From positions 1 to 64,000 of the forward strand of contig NZ_LNQB01000065.1 in the NCBI RefSeq assembly GCF_001651875.1: a stretch of 64,000 bases of DNA, given 5' to 3'. Numbering within the stretch: the first letter of the stretch is position 1; each line of letters begins with the position of its first letter. This document shows positions 18,250-26,076 of the stretch, piece by piece. Below the pieces are notes generated by a model, which was given only the letters and a program-made list of their open reading frames with translations, had not been told where the DNA came from and did not search any database. The position numbers and the translations under genes are program-made. This DNA comes from Sinorhizobium saheli. Its GTDB lineage: Bacteria > Pseudomonadota > Alphaproteobacteria > Rhizobiales > Rhizobiaceae.

Positions 18250-18714
18250 TCATCGTGACCCGGAGTCGATTTGTCCGCGCCAGATTCCCGCACCGGCCGA
18301 GCGCGCGATCTCCTGGGCAGAGGCGTAAAGGCCGTTGCCATGAGTCTCCCGGTCGACGGCGTTACCGGTCTCGACCAGCCAGCGGTTTACGTCCATGCCG
18401 TCGGCCCGAAAGCACGTTCCCTTCGGGCGGCCATGGCGGTCGCGTCCGACGAACTCACAACGGGTCGGACGGGAGGCCGACAGAAATGCGGCAAGCGCCG
18501 AAGCCGACTCCGCTCCGCACCGGTAGTCTGCGCCCGATTCGTCGAGGCAGACATGCCACTTTTCCGGCGCATCGACGCCATTAAGTTGGATGCGTTGGCC
18601 ACCGATTTCAATGGTATCGCCGTCGATCACGGAGGCGGTGCCAACGACGGGCTCCGCCGCGGTGGCGCCGTGGGGGAGCACGAGGCAGGTGAGCACCGCC
18701 ATGGCGATGCGCAT
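18250..18714 (-). CDS. exoI: ExoI, exported staphylococcal-nuclease-like protein
   Basis: A 154-residue SNase-fold protein with a signal peptide (about 1-20, ending ATAA). SNase marks are VIDGDTIEIGG (residues 29-39), the GVDAPE segment (46-51) and a GRDRHGRPKG Arg-rich loop. Paired Cys residues (about 56 and 65) could form a disulfide. In S. meliloti, exoI lies in the exo cluster with a minor role in succinoglycan production; nuclease activity has not been assigned to my knowledge. ATG 18714 has GGAG 6 bases upstream. Confidence 0.85.
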   Translation of the reverse strand: MRIAMAVLTCLVLPHGATAAEPVVGTASVIDGDTIEIGGQRIQLNGVDAPEKWHVCLDESGADYRCGAESASALAAFLSASRPTRCEFVGRDRHGRPKGTCFRADGMDVNRWLVETGNAVDRETHGNGLYASAQEIARSAGAGIWRGQIDSGSR

Positions 18715-19046
18715 TGCTTCTCCGGTCGACCCGGATGAATTAGCACGCGCTCCCTCGTCATCGGGAGCGATCTCAGCGCCGGTCATGCCCCGTTCCTCAT
18801 GCCCTCGTCGCCGATCAGGCTAACTCAGAAGGGACTGCCTTCGCATCCTTCAAAACTATGGGCAAAACTATGGGCGGAAGACATTGCGGTCGCAGATTTT
18901 TGCGCTGCGGCGCCGCGCGTCTTGTCGGAGGCGGAAGGGGCCGCAGCGCTTCAATTGCCGCATGTCATTGTCGTTAAATCGAGGCCGAACCGGGGAGACA
19001 TGCAGCACCTTTGACAGCCACGGGAAAACGGCTGCCGCTCACGGGT
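18715..19046. other. Intergenic stretch upstream of exoI
   Basis: About 330 bases with no supported gene. It contains a 12-bp direct tandem repeat (CAAAACTATGGG twice, 18851-18874) and presumably the exoI promoter. Nothing else stands out. Confidence 0.5.
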
Positions 19047-19124
19047 TCAGTCGAACACAAACATGTAAAGCAGGATAATAACGATCAGGGGGACGCCCAT
19101 CAGCCAGAGAATGATACCTTTCAT
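19047..19124 (-). CDS. 25-residue hydrophobic membrane peptide
   Basis: ATG 19124 to a TGA at 19047-19049 encodes 25 residues beginning MKGIILWLMGVPLIVIILL, a single transmembrane helix with a Lys at the N-terminus and an Asp at the C-terminus. GGAG stands 7 bases upstream. From memory, near-identical MKGI..W..G.P..IIILLY peptides are widespread in alphaproteobacteria as unnamed small proteins resembling KdpF-like or other small subunit peptides. Its size, RBS and helix make it credible. Function unknown. Confidence 0.65.
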   Translation of the reverse strand: MKGIILWLMGVPLIVIILLYMFVFD

Positions 19125-19203
19125 CGCGCAACTCCATATTGCTGCCATCGATGCGGTAAACGCGGGGTAGGGGAAACCGTTCCTGCCGCGTCCATTTCGG
19201 CAA

Positions 19204-19233
19204 CAAAAAAGGCCGGGCTAAGCCGACCTTTTT
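19204..19233. terminator. Bidirectional terminator
   Basis: AAAAAAGGCCGGGC / AGCCGACCTTTTT forms a stem with one mismatch, with an A-run on the left and a T-run on the right, so it can terminate in both directions. On the minus strand it lies 170 bases after exoU, marking the end of the exoU transcript where exoV would otherwise follow. Confidence 0.7.
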
Positions 19234-19401
19234 CATCTCGCTCGCCCGCCCTGCCAGTACATCCGTGGTCGCGCGGGCCCGAGAATTCCGCCCGGCCGGT
19301 CGGCGCTGCGCCAACACGAACCCGGAAATCCATCCTGGCATAAGTGGTTATCGGTGGAGGTAATTGCAAGGTCGCCGTCGCAGCCGCCGAGGTGAAGGCC
19401 A

Positions 19402-20421
19402 CTATTTCGGGCCGTCGCTCGCGAACGCCTCGAACAGATAGCGGACGTCGCCCTTGCCGCCGAGGGCGAAGGGGGCCGGTGAGCGCGGGCGGCGAAAGCG
19501 TTCGGTCTTGTCGGCGAAAATGCCGCCGATGATGGCGGGCAGCGCGGCCGGGTGGGTCAAGGCATAGCCGAGCGCGCTGCCGAAACCCTGCTCGTTCTTG
19601 AGATCCAGGAAATGGCGCAATTCGTAACGGTCGCGAATATGGCGTTCGTGCCGCCACAACGCTGCCTCGGCCTCGCGGTTCAACGGGGTTTCGGCGAGGA
19701 TTGCGCGGTCGGCCTCGTAGAGGCGCTTTAGGTCGTCCGTTCTGTGGCTGCCGCTCAGCGAATTGCCGCGCACGACGGCGGCGTAGCCGCAACTGTGGAT
19801 GATCTTGTAGCGCGCCCCCCGCGCGAGCGCGTGCGTATAAAGGTTGTAATCTTCTCCGAGACGCAGGCTCTCGTCATAGCGAAGTCCGTGCTGGTCGAGG
19901 AAGGCGCGCCGCATCAGCGGCTTTAAGAAACCGATCTCGCCGCGCCGGACGCCGCGCCGCGAGATATTGCCTTCGACGAAGCCGACAAGATCGATGAGCC
20001 GCGGGCTTGGGGCGAAGCGGTCGACCCTGCCATGCGCGCTTGCCGCCTGGGCGGCATCGATGAAGGCGATGTTGTCGGCGATGAAATCCCAGTCTCCGTG
20101 GGCTAGAAGTTGCCGCAGACGGCCGGGGAGGAAGAAATCGTCCGCGTCGAGCACGCCGAGAAGCGGGGACTGCGAGATCGAGATCGCGTGATTGCGTGCC
20201 GCGGCGGGCCCGCGGTTCTCATCGAACCGAACGACGTTCAGCCGCCCCGTCCCATCGTCGCAAGCGCGTGCCGCAGCGGCGGTACCGTCGGTCGAGCCGT
20301 CGTCGATAACGACGATTTCCGCCGCTTCCGGTTCGGCAAGCGCCGAGCGGATCGCCCTGGCAATCGTGTCGGCGGCATTCTTCGCCGCGATGATGATGCA
20401 GATGTTTGCGGCTGCGGTCAT
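19402..20421 (-). CDS. exoU: ExoU, family 2 glucosyltransferase
   Basis: A 339-residue GT2 enzyme. In S. meliloti, ExoU adds the second side-chain glucose. The N-terminal ICIIIAAKNAADTI, the VIDDGSTDGT loop and the DADDF acidic motif are clear, and overall it parallels ExoO (GFLKP, LRLGEDYNLY). ATG 20421 overlaps the stop of a 44-codon upstream ORF as ATGA. In S. meliloti, exoV, exoW and exoT follow exoU; here a terminator and a 25-residue peptide gene follow instead. The final side-chain sugars must therefore be added by other enzymes or be absent. Confidence 0.9.
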   Translation of the reverse strand: MTAAANICIIIAAKNAADTIARAIRSALAEPEAAEIVVIDDGSTDGTAAAARACDDGTGRLNVVRFDENRGPAAARNHAISISQSPLLGVLDADDFFLPGRLRQLLAHGDWDFIADNIAFIDAAQAASAHGRVDRFAPSPRLIDLVGFVEGNISRRGVRRGEIGFLKPLMRRAFLDQHGLRYDESLRLGEDYNLYTHALARGARYKIIHSCGYAAVVRGNSLSGSHRTDDLKRLYEADRAILAETPLNREAEAALWRHERHIRDRYELRHFLDLKNEQGFGSALGYALTHPAALPAIIGGIFADKTERFRRPRSPAPFALGGKGDVRYLFEAFASDGPK

Positions 20422-20552
20422 GAGGCCTCCAGCGTGTCAACGGATGCGCCGGCGTGGAGCAGGCTCCGCCGGACGTCCTGCATGAACCCGTCTGTACGAA
20501 CCGGTCTACGGACGGGAATCATGCAGCGAATCAAGGTTCTGCGGCGCCGCAT
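20418..20552 (-). CDS. 44-codon ORF coupled to exoU
   Basis: Minus-strand ORF from ATG 20552 to a TGA at 20420-20418 that overlaps the exoU start as ATGA. The product is Arg-rich at the N-terminus. Its C-terminal part (RRSLLHAGASVDTLEAS) faintly recalls the C-terminal [13 protein letters not shown] of ExoM, so it might be the tail of a deleted glycosyltransferase. No convincing Shine-Dalgarno. It may be a remnant or a coupling leader. Confidence 0.3.
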   Translation of the reverse strand: MRRRRTLIRCMIPVRRPVRTDGFMQDVRRSLLHAGASVDTLEAS

Positions 20553-20669
20553 ACCCGGGGTGACGCGGAGCGCGGCAGGACCATGGCGCGCGATCATGTC
20601 GCAAACACGTCAAAGGTGAAATTTTTTTTGCGGTTGCGAAGAAAGCGCAAAGCGCTTAAGCCGGCGGCG

Positions 20670-20963
20670 TCATGGATTGAGGTGAGGGCGGTCCAGCGGA
20701 CGCAGGGAAACCTTGCCCGGCTTCTTCTCGTCATTTGCCTGCTCCGAAGCGACGGGCACCTTGCTCGGAGAGAGCTTGCGTCGCTCGCGCGACTCTTTCC
20801 AGACGAGGAACAGAATGGCGACGAAATAGCCAACCTGCATGAGCACGGCGCAGATCAGAGTCTGATAGGCCGTCGAGGCGAGCGAACCGGTCAGGAAGTA
20901 GGTCGCCACGGCGAAAGCCGCCAGGGCGCCAATCATGCTTGCAAAAACGCGCGGTGCGAACAT
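20670..20963 (-). CDS. exoX: ExoX, small inhibitor of exopolysaccharide synthesis
   Basis: A 97-residue inner-membrane protein. Two hydrophobic segments (about residues 8-27 and 35-54) are followed by a basic cytoplasmic tail. It matches ExoX of rhizobia in length and sequence (start MFAPRVFASMIGALAAFAVA). In S. meliloti and NGR234 the exoX/exoY balance controls exopolysaccharide yield, probably by post-translational inhibition of ExoY. It is divergent from exoY across a 777-base regulatory region. Confidence 0.9.
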   Translation of the reverse strand: MFAPRVFASMIGALAAFAVATYFLTGSLASTAYQTLICAVLMQVGYFVAILFLVWKESRERRKLSPSKVPVASEQANDEKKPGKVSLRPLDRPHLNP

Positions 20964-21740
20964 AGCGCTACGCCGCCCTTCCGTTTTCGGTTGCGACCGT
21001 CATTGGACCCCTCCGTCGCTCCTCCTGCCGTCAACCAGTATATTAGTCGAGGCTTTTCGCTTCAACATGCAAAACCGTACTTTGTCACTGCCGATCATAG
21101 CCCGGAAAACCTTTCGGTGATCTTTAGGCATTTGTTCGATTGCGAACGACTCGCATGGATGCAATCGGCGGTAAGCCCTATATCCTTGGTATGAAATTTC
21201 TCCGCGAATCCCGCGTGTCTGGGTGACTCGGGCTGCAATCCCCCAAAATTTGCCGGGAAAACGCGAAGTGGTTCTGAATGCTGCATCTTTTGGCTTCCGC
21301 CATGAGCGTCTTCGCCGATCAACTTTTGTTACAAATCCTGCCGCTTTCATTCGAGAATATGTGCAGCGCAACATAATGATGCGGTGCAAAAATCCGGCGG
21401 AAAAATGCTCCCCGTCAATTCCGTGCGCCAGTCGCCGCCGCCTTGGTCAGTGCAAAAAAATCATACCATTCAATATACTTGATAGTCCGAAATAACTAAT
21501 CCGAATGGTTATTTCGACGTCGCAATCCCGTAACGACTTATCCTGGGTATGATTTGCAACCGCCATAATTAACGGTTGGTAATATTCACGCACGAGACGG
21601 CGCCGGGGCGGCTTGCGTTCGGGCCTCACGGAGGCTGCCATCATTCCGCCTTCAAAAATCAAATTCTCACCATACACTCGCGCTAGACGAGCCCCGTCCC
21701 ACGGGACCGACAATCGCCAAACTAAAATGGAGTCACCTCT
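20964..21740. promoter_or_regulatory. exoX-exoY divergent regulatory region
   Basis: A 777-base non-coding stretch, distinctly more AT-rich than its surroundings, between the divergent exoX and exoY genes. It carries a 9-bp perfect inverted repeat (21488-21516) and a 6-bp one, CAACCG/CGGTTG (21557-21562 with 21573-21578). In S. meliloti the exoY upstream region is a target of MucR and other regulators; which sites serve here is not visible. Confidence 0.75.
21488..21516. promoter_or_regulatory. Perfect inverted repeat upstream of exoY
   Basis: CGAAATAAC (21488-21496), an 11-base spacer and GTTATTTCG (21508-21516). Arm length, spacing (20 bases centre to centre, about two helical turns) and position 225 bases before exoY suit a dimeric regulator site. 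Confidence 0.5.
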
Positions 21741-22424
21741 ATGAAGTCCGCGACTCGCTCGGCCAGTTCGCCGTTTTTCATTCCCGAGGATACCGGAGCA
21801 ATCCGGTCGCCGATCGGGGGCATGGCAAAACGGAGCTTCGACGTCCTTGCAGCCTCCCTGGCACTCATCCTCTTCAGCCCGATCTTCCTGCTTGTCATGG
21901 CCCTCGTGAAGTTTTCCGACGGCGGAAGCGTCTTCTATGGGCATCGCCGAATCGGCCACAACGGCCAGACCTTCAAGTGCCTCAAGTTCCGCACCATGGT
22001 GGAAAACGGCGACCGGGTGCTGAAGGATTATTTCAACGCCAATCCCACCGCCTACGAGGAGTGGCGCACCACCCGCAAATTGCAGAACGATCCGCGCGTG
22101 ACCGTCGTCGGAAGCGTTTTGCGCAAGCTCAGCCTCGACGAGCTGCCGCAGCTCCTCAACATCATTCGCGGTGAAATGAGCGTCGTTGGCCCCCGTCCGG
22201 TGGTCGAAGACGAGCTCGAGCTTTATGATTCGGCAGCCGTCTTCTATCTGCGTTCGCGTCCGGGCCTGACGGGCCTCTGGCAAATCAGCGGCCGCAACGA
22301 CGTATCCTATGCCACCCGCGTGGCCTTCGATACGCAATATGTCCAGAACTGGTCGCTCCTCGCCGACCTTGTCATCGTCTTCAAGACCATCCCCGCCGTC
22401 TGCTTCTCCCGCGGCAGCTATTGA
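21741..22424 (+). CDS. exoY: ExoY, undecaprenyl-phosphate galactosephosphotransferase
   Basis: A 227-residue bacterial sugar transferase. It starts the repeating unit by moving galactose-1-phosphate from UDP-galactose to the lipid carrier. After a hydrophobic hairpin (about residues 33-55) come the conserved [27 protein letters not shown] and [14 protein letters not shown] motifs of the catalytic domain. GGAG precedes ATG 21741. exoF, exoQ and exoZ follow in the same direction with short gaps. This is the committed step and the likely point of ExoX control. Confidence 0.95.
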   Translation: MKSATRSASSPFFIPEDTGAIRSPIGGMAKRSFDVLAASLALILFSPIFLLVMALVKFSDGGSVFYGHRRIGHNGQTFKCLKFRTMVENGDRVLKDYFNANPTAYEEWRTTRKLQNDPRVTVVGSVLRKLSLDELPQLLNIIRGEMSVVGPRPVVEDELELYDSAAVFYLRSRPGLTGLWQISGRNDVSYATRVAFDTQYVQNWSLLADLVIVFKTIPAVCFSRGSY

Positions 22425-22478
22425 AACCTTGACGCCGACCCGGACCGGGACGACGTCAAGCAACGGGAAAATCCCCAA

Positions 22479-23741
22479 ATGCGCTTCTTCAGAATTTCAG
22501 GGACAACCGCTGGTTCCCGCACGCTCTCCTGTTTTGCCCGCCTTGCGCTCGTCGCGGCGTTGACCGCCTCGGCGGCGACCATGGCTCTGGCCGAAGACTA
22601 TCGTCTCGGCGTCATGGACAAGCTCAGGGTCCGTGTGGCCGAATGGCAGACCGCCGAAGGCTCGGTCCGCGACTGGTCGGCCGTCAGCGGCGAATATACG
22701 GTCGGACCCTCCGGCAATGTTTCCCTGCCTTTCGTCGGCGACCTCGCCGCGTCCGGCCGCACGACGACGGAAGTCGCCGACGAGATCGGCGTCAAGCTGC
22801 AAAAGCTCTTCGGCCTCAGGGACCGCCCCTCCGCGTCGGTCGAGATGGCGCAGTACCGCCCGATCTATATCTCCGGCGAGGTGCAGACCCCCGGTGAGTA
22901 CCCCTATGCGCCCAATATGACCGTGCTGAAGGCAGTCAGCCTCGGCGGAGGGTTGCGGCGCGCCGAAGGCCAGCGCTTCGCGCGCGACTTCATCAATGCC
23001 AGCGGCGACTCCGCCGTACAGGCCGCCGAGCGCAGCCGGCTGCTCATTCGCCGCGCCCGCCTCCAGGCCGAAATCGCCAGGCGCGATGCGATCACGCTGC
23101 CCGAGGAGCTGAAGAACGTCCCCGGTGCGGACAAGCTGCTCAAAAGCGAGGCGGCCCTGATGGAATCGCGCGACAGGCGCCAGAAGCTGCAACTCGCCGC
23201 GCTGGCGGATCTGAAGTCTCTCCTGCAAAGCGAGATCGAATCGCTCGGCAAGAAATCCGAAACCCAGCAGCGCCAGCTCGATCTCGCCACGGAAGACCTC
23301 GAAAAGGTCGACGGCCTCGCCGAAAAGGGCCTGGCGCTGAGCCAGCGCAAGCTTTCGCTCGAACAGCGCGTCGCGGACGTGCAGTCGCAGCTGCTCGACA
23401 TCGACTCCCAGTCGCTCAAGGCCAAGCAGGACCTGACCAAGGCTGCGCAGGACGAGACGAACATCCGCAACGATTGGGATGCGCAGCTCGCCCAGGAGCT
23501 GCAGAACACCGAGGCCGAGCTCGACACGCTCACCCTGAAGCTCGGCACCAGCCGGGATCTGATGACCGAGGCGCTGATGCAATCGGCGGAAGCGGCCCAA
23601 CTCGAGCAACAGGCCGCGACCATCAGCTATTCGATCATCCGCGACAAGGACGGCAAGCCGGCGGAAATCCCGGCGGACGAGAACACCCCGGTGCTGCCCG
23701 GAGACGTGATCAAGGTGAATGCCGCGGTGGCGATGCGGTGA
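22479..23741 (+). CDS. exoF: ExoF, polysaccharide export outer-membrane protein
   Basis: A 420-residue exported protein with a signal peptide (about 1-38, ending ALAED). It has a Poly_export/Wza-like domain (YRLGVMDKLRVRV ... SGNVSLPFVGDLAASGRT) and an SLBB-like segment (PIYISGEVQTPGEYPY). A long predicted coiled coil (about residues 175-375, rich in Leu, Glu, Lys and Gln) precedes the C-terminus. In S. meliloti, ExoF is needed with ExoY for the first sugar and is assigned to export. No lipobox Cys is seen. exoQ starts 8 bases after its stop. Confidence 0.93.
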   Translation: MRFFRISGTTAGSRTLSCFARLALVAALTASAATMALAEDYRLGVMDKLRVRVAEWQTAEGSVRDWSAVSGEYTVGPSGNVSLPFVGDLAASGRTTTEVADEIGVKLQKLFGLRDRPSASVEMAQYRPIYISGEVQTPGEYPYAPNMTVLKAVSLGGGLRRAEGQRFARDFINASGDSAVQAAERSRLLIRRARLQAEIARRDAITLPEELKNVPGADKLLKSEAALMESRDRRQKLQLAALADLKSLLQSEIESLGKKSETQQRQLDLATEDLEKVDGLAEKGLALSQRKLSLEQRVADVQSQLLDIDSQSLKAKQDLTKAAQDETNIRNDWDAQLAQELQNTEAELDTLTLKLGTSRDLMTEALMQSAEAAQLEQQAATISYSIIRDKDGKPAEIPADENTPVLPGDVIKVNAAVAMR

Positions 23742-23748
23742 GGCCGGC

Positions 23749-25029
23749 ATGAGAATAGCGAAGGCGAGCCTGGTCAGCCCGGGAGCGAATGAGGTCTACG
23801 GCACCGCAGCCGTGGCCTTGTCGCTTTTCGTCTTCGCCTATTCGACCCGCTTCGGGCAGGTTTCTATCCTCGCCTATTACGGCCTGTGGCTGCCGCTGGT
23901 TCTCGTCGATTATAAAAGGGTCCTCGGCAGCTACGCCAGGTATCTCTGGATCCTCGCCTTCACCGTCTTCGCCTGCCTCTCCATGTTCTGGTCGGCCGCG
24001 CCCGGCGTGACGCTCAGGACCGGCATTCAATATTTCAGCCACGTCGTCTGCGCGCTGATCGCGATGCGGACGATCGACATCCGCACGCTCACGCGCGGGA
24101 TGATCGCCGGCGTCACCATCGTGCTCGTCTATTCGCTCCTCTTCGGCGTCTACCATTACGATCCGCTGGACGGGACGTTCAGCTTCGTCGGCGCCTTCGC
24201 GTCGAAGAACCAGTTGGGCTTCTATGCCTCCCTCGGCATCTATTTCGCCTTCGCCGCCCTCTTCATCCTGGGGGAGCGGGGCCTGTGGACCGGCGTGACG
24301 GGGGTGGCCGGAGCACTCTCCGCCTATTCCCTTCTCGCCTCGCAATCGGCGACCTCGGTGATCACGGGCGGCGCGGTCATCGGTCTTTGCGTCGGTATGC
24401 GGGCGATAATCGCCCTCCGGCCCTCGAGCCGCAAAGGCCTCTTCCTCGGCGTCGCCGCCTTCGGCGCCGTTGCCAGCGTCGCGATGGTCTATGGGGGCGG
24501 CGTCGATCTGATCCTCGGCGCATTCGGCAAGGATTCGACGCTCACAGGCCGCACCTATCTCTGGCAGCAGGGGATGGAGGCGGCGGCAGCGTCGCCCATC
24601 ATCGGCATCGGCTACCAGGCCTATTGGGTGCAGGGCTTCTCCGAGGCCGAGCGCTTGTGGGAAGAATTCTACATCACCGCGCGCGGCGGCTTCCATTTCC
24701 ACAACACCTTCATCGAGGCCGCCGTCGAGACAGGCCTGATCGGCCTGGTTCTCCTGACCATGGTACTGGTCACGGCCGTTCTCGGGCAGCTGAAACGCGT
24801 GCTGTCGGAAGATCGCGATCCGGAATCCATGGTGCTCTTCGGCGTCGCGACGCTGCTTCTCATTCGCGCCTTCGTCGAGATCGACATCATGAACCCCTAC
24901 CACGTCGGCTCCTTCCTGCTGTATTTCATCGCGGGCAAGCTGACGATTGCGCGCCGCGCGCCGGCCACCACCTGGCCCTGGCCGGAAGAGCAGCGCCTCA
25001 TCCCATACAGGCCCCGATTCAAAGCGTGA
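23749..25029 (+). CDS. exoQ: ExoQ, polysaccharide polymerase (Wzy-like)
   Basis: A 426-residue polytopic inner-membrane protein with about ten hydrophobic segments, member of the O-antigen ligase/polymerase group. The periplasmic loop STLTGRTYLWQQGMEAAAASPIIGIGYQAYW and the HNTFIEAAVETGLIG motif carry the residues conserved in this group. It polymerises the repeat units into high-molecular-weight product. I start it at ATG 23749 (MRIAKASL), giving an N-terminus close to the first helix. exoT, the S. meliloti partner for low-molecular-weight product, is missing from this cluster. Confidence 0.93.
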   Translation: MRIAKASLVSPGANEVYGTAAVALSLFVFAYSTRFGQVSILAYYGLWLPLVLVDYKRVLGSYARYLWILAFTVFACLSMFWSAAPGVTLRTGIQYFSHVVCALIAMRTIDIRTLTRGMIAGVTIVLVYSLLFGVYHYDPLDGTFSFVGAFASKNQLGFYASLGIYFAFAALFILGERGLWTGVTGVAGALSAYSLLASQSATSVITGGAVIGLCVGMRAIIALRPSSRKGLFLGVAAFGAVASVAMVYGGGVDLILGAFGKDSTLTGRTYLWQQGMEAAAASPIIGIGYQAYWVQGFSEAERLWEEFYITARGGFHFHNTFIEAAVETGLIGLVLLTMVLVTAVLGQLKRVLSEDRDPESMVLFGVATLLLIRAFVEIDIMNPYHVGSFLLYFIAGKLTIARRAPATTWPWPEEQRLIPYRPRFKA

Positions 25030-25050
25030 TGCCACAGGCAGAGGCTGTCG

Positions 25051-26037
25051 ATGAACACGATCCACGGAATTCAATATCTGCGGGCCGCGGCGGCGCTCGC
25101 CGTGGTGATCTTTCACGCCGCTGAGAAGACCGGCCATCGCTTCACGATCGGCGCGGCGGGCGTCGACGTCTTCTTCGTCATCAGCGGCTTCATCATGTGG
25201 GTCATCAGCGATCGCCGGCCCTTGACCCCCGCCCGCTTCATCGCCGATCGCATCCGCCGTATCGTCCCCGTCTACTGGCTCGCGACGGGAGTGATGGTCG
25301 CCGGAGCGCTGGCGGGCCTTTTCCCCAACCTGGTCCTGACGCTGGAGCATGTTCTCGCATCGCTGTTCTTCGTTCCGGCACGTTCCCCGAGCAATGGCGA
25401 AATCTGGCCCGTGCTCGTGCAGGGCTGGACGCTCGTTTACGAAATGCTTTTCTACGCGGTGTTCGCGGCCTCGCTCTTCATGCCGCGCCACTGGCGGCTG
25501 CCGGTCGTCGCCGGCCTGTTCGTCGCGCTGGTCGCCGCGGGTCTTGCCGCCAGCTTCGACGACGCGATCCTGCTGACCTATACGCGGCCCGTCATCCTGG
25601 AGTTCGTCGCAGGCATGATCCTTGGCGAGCTGTGGCTGAAGGGCAGGGTGCCGTTGCTCGGCGCCGGTTCGGGGCTCATTGGCTGCGCGCTCGGCGGCTT
25701 CAGCCTCATTGCGCTGCTGCGGCTCCCCTTTGACGAGCTGACGATCGGGCCGCTGGCCATTGCCCTCGTCCTCGGCGTGCTGACGCTCGAAGCGCATGGC
25801 TGCGTGCCGGTGATGAGGCTGCCGCATCTCCTCGGCAACGCTTCCTATTCGATCTACCTCTGGCACACCTTTGCGATCTCGGTGGTTGCCAAGGCGGGCG
25901 CGGCGATCGGTCTCGATCCCTTGCTGGTCATGGCCGCGGCCGTCATCGCCGGGACGCTTCTTGGCCTCGTCGCCTATGCGATGCTCGAACGCCCGCTCGT
26001 CGCCCTCGGCCGTGCCCGGGCAGCACCCGCCGCATGA
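25051..26037 (+). CDS. exoZ: ExoZ, O-acetyltransferase
   Basis: A 328-residue Acyl_transf_3 family integral membrane protein that O-acetylates the exopolysaccharide repeat. N-terminal IQYLRAAAALAVVIFHA carries the catalytic-type His, FFVISGFIMW is the second family motif, and about ten hydrophobic segments follow. It is 22 bases downstream of exoQ and the last gene of exoYFQZ. It is the only acyl-modification gene in the cluster, since the related exoH is absent. Confidence 0.93.
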   Translation: MNTIHGIQYLRAAAALAVVIFHAAEKTGHRFTIGAAGVDVFFVISGFIMWVISDRRPLTPARFIADRIRRIVPVYWLATGVMVAGALAGLFPNLVLTLEHVLASLFFVPARSPSNGEIWPVLVQGWTLVYEMLFYAVFAASLFMPRHWRLPVVAGLFVALVAAGLAASFDDAILLTYTRPVILEFVAGMILGELWLKGRVPLLGAGSGLIGCALGGFSLIALLRLPFDELTIGPLAIALVLGVLTLEAHGCVPVMRLPHLLGNASYSIYLWHTFAISVVAKAGAAIGLDPLLVMAAAVIAGTLLGLVAYAMLERPLVALGRARAAPAA

Positions 26038-26076
26038 AGAGATACGCGACGGGGCGAAGAGCGGCCGGCGCGGAAA

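Noticed and set aside
17340-18584. Plus-strand ORF of 414 codons across the exoH gap
   Set aside because: It crosses a rho-independent terminator and the opposite-strand small membrane protein and exoI, with no family resemblance or RBS.
18851-18874. 12-bp direct tandem repeat CAAAACTATGGG
   Set aside because: Only two units; too short to indicate a repeat family or a regulatory array.
23710-25866. Long minus-strand ORF of 718 codons opposite exoQ-exoZ
   Set aside because: Composition is the Asp/Glu/Arg/His-rich pattern of antisense frames in high-GC genes. exoQ and exoZ on the plus strand have clear family motifs.
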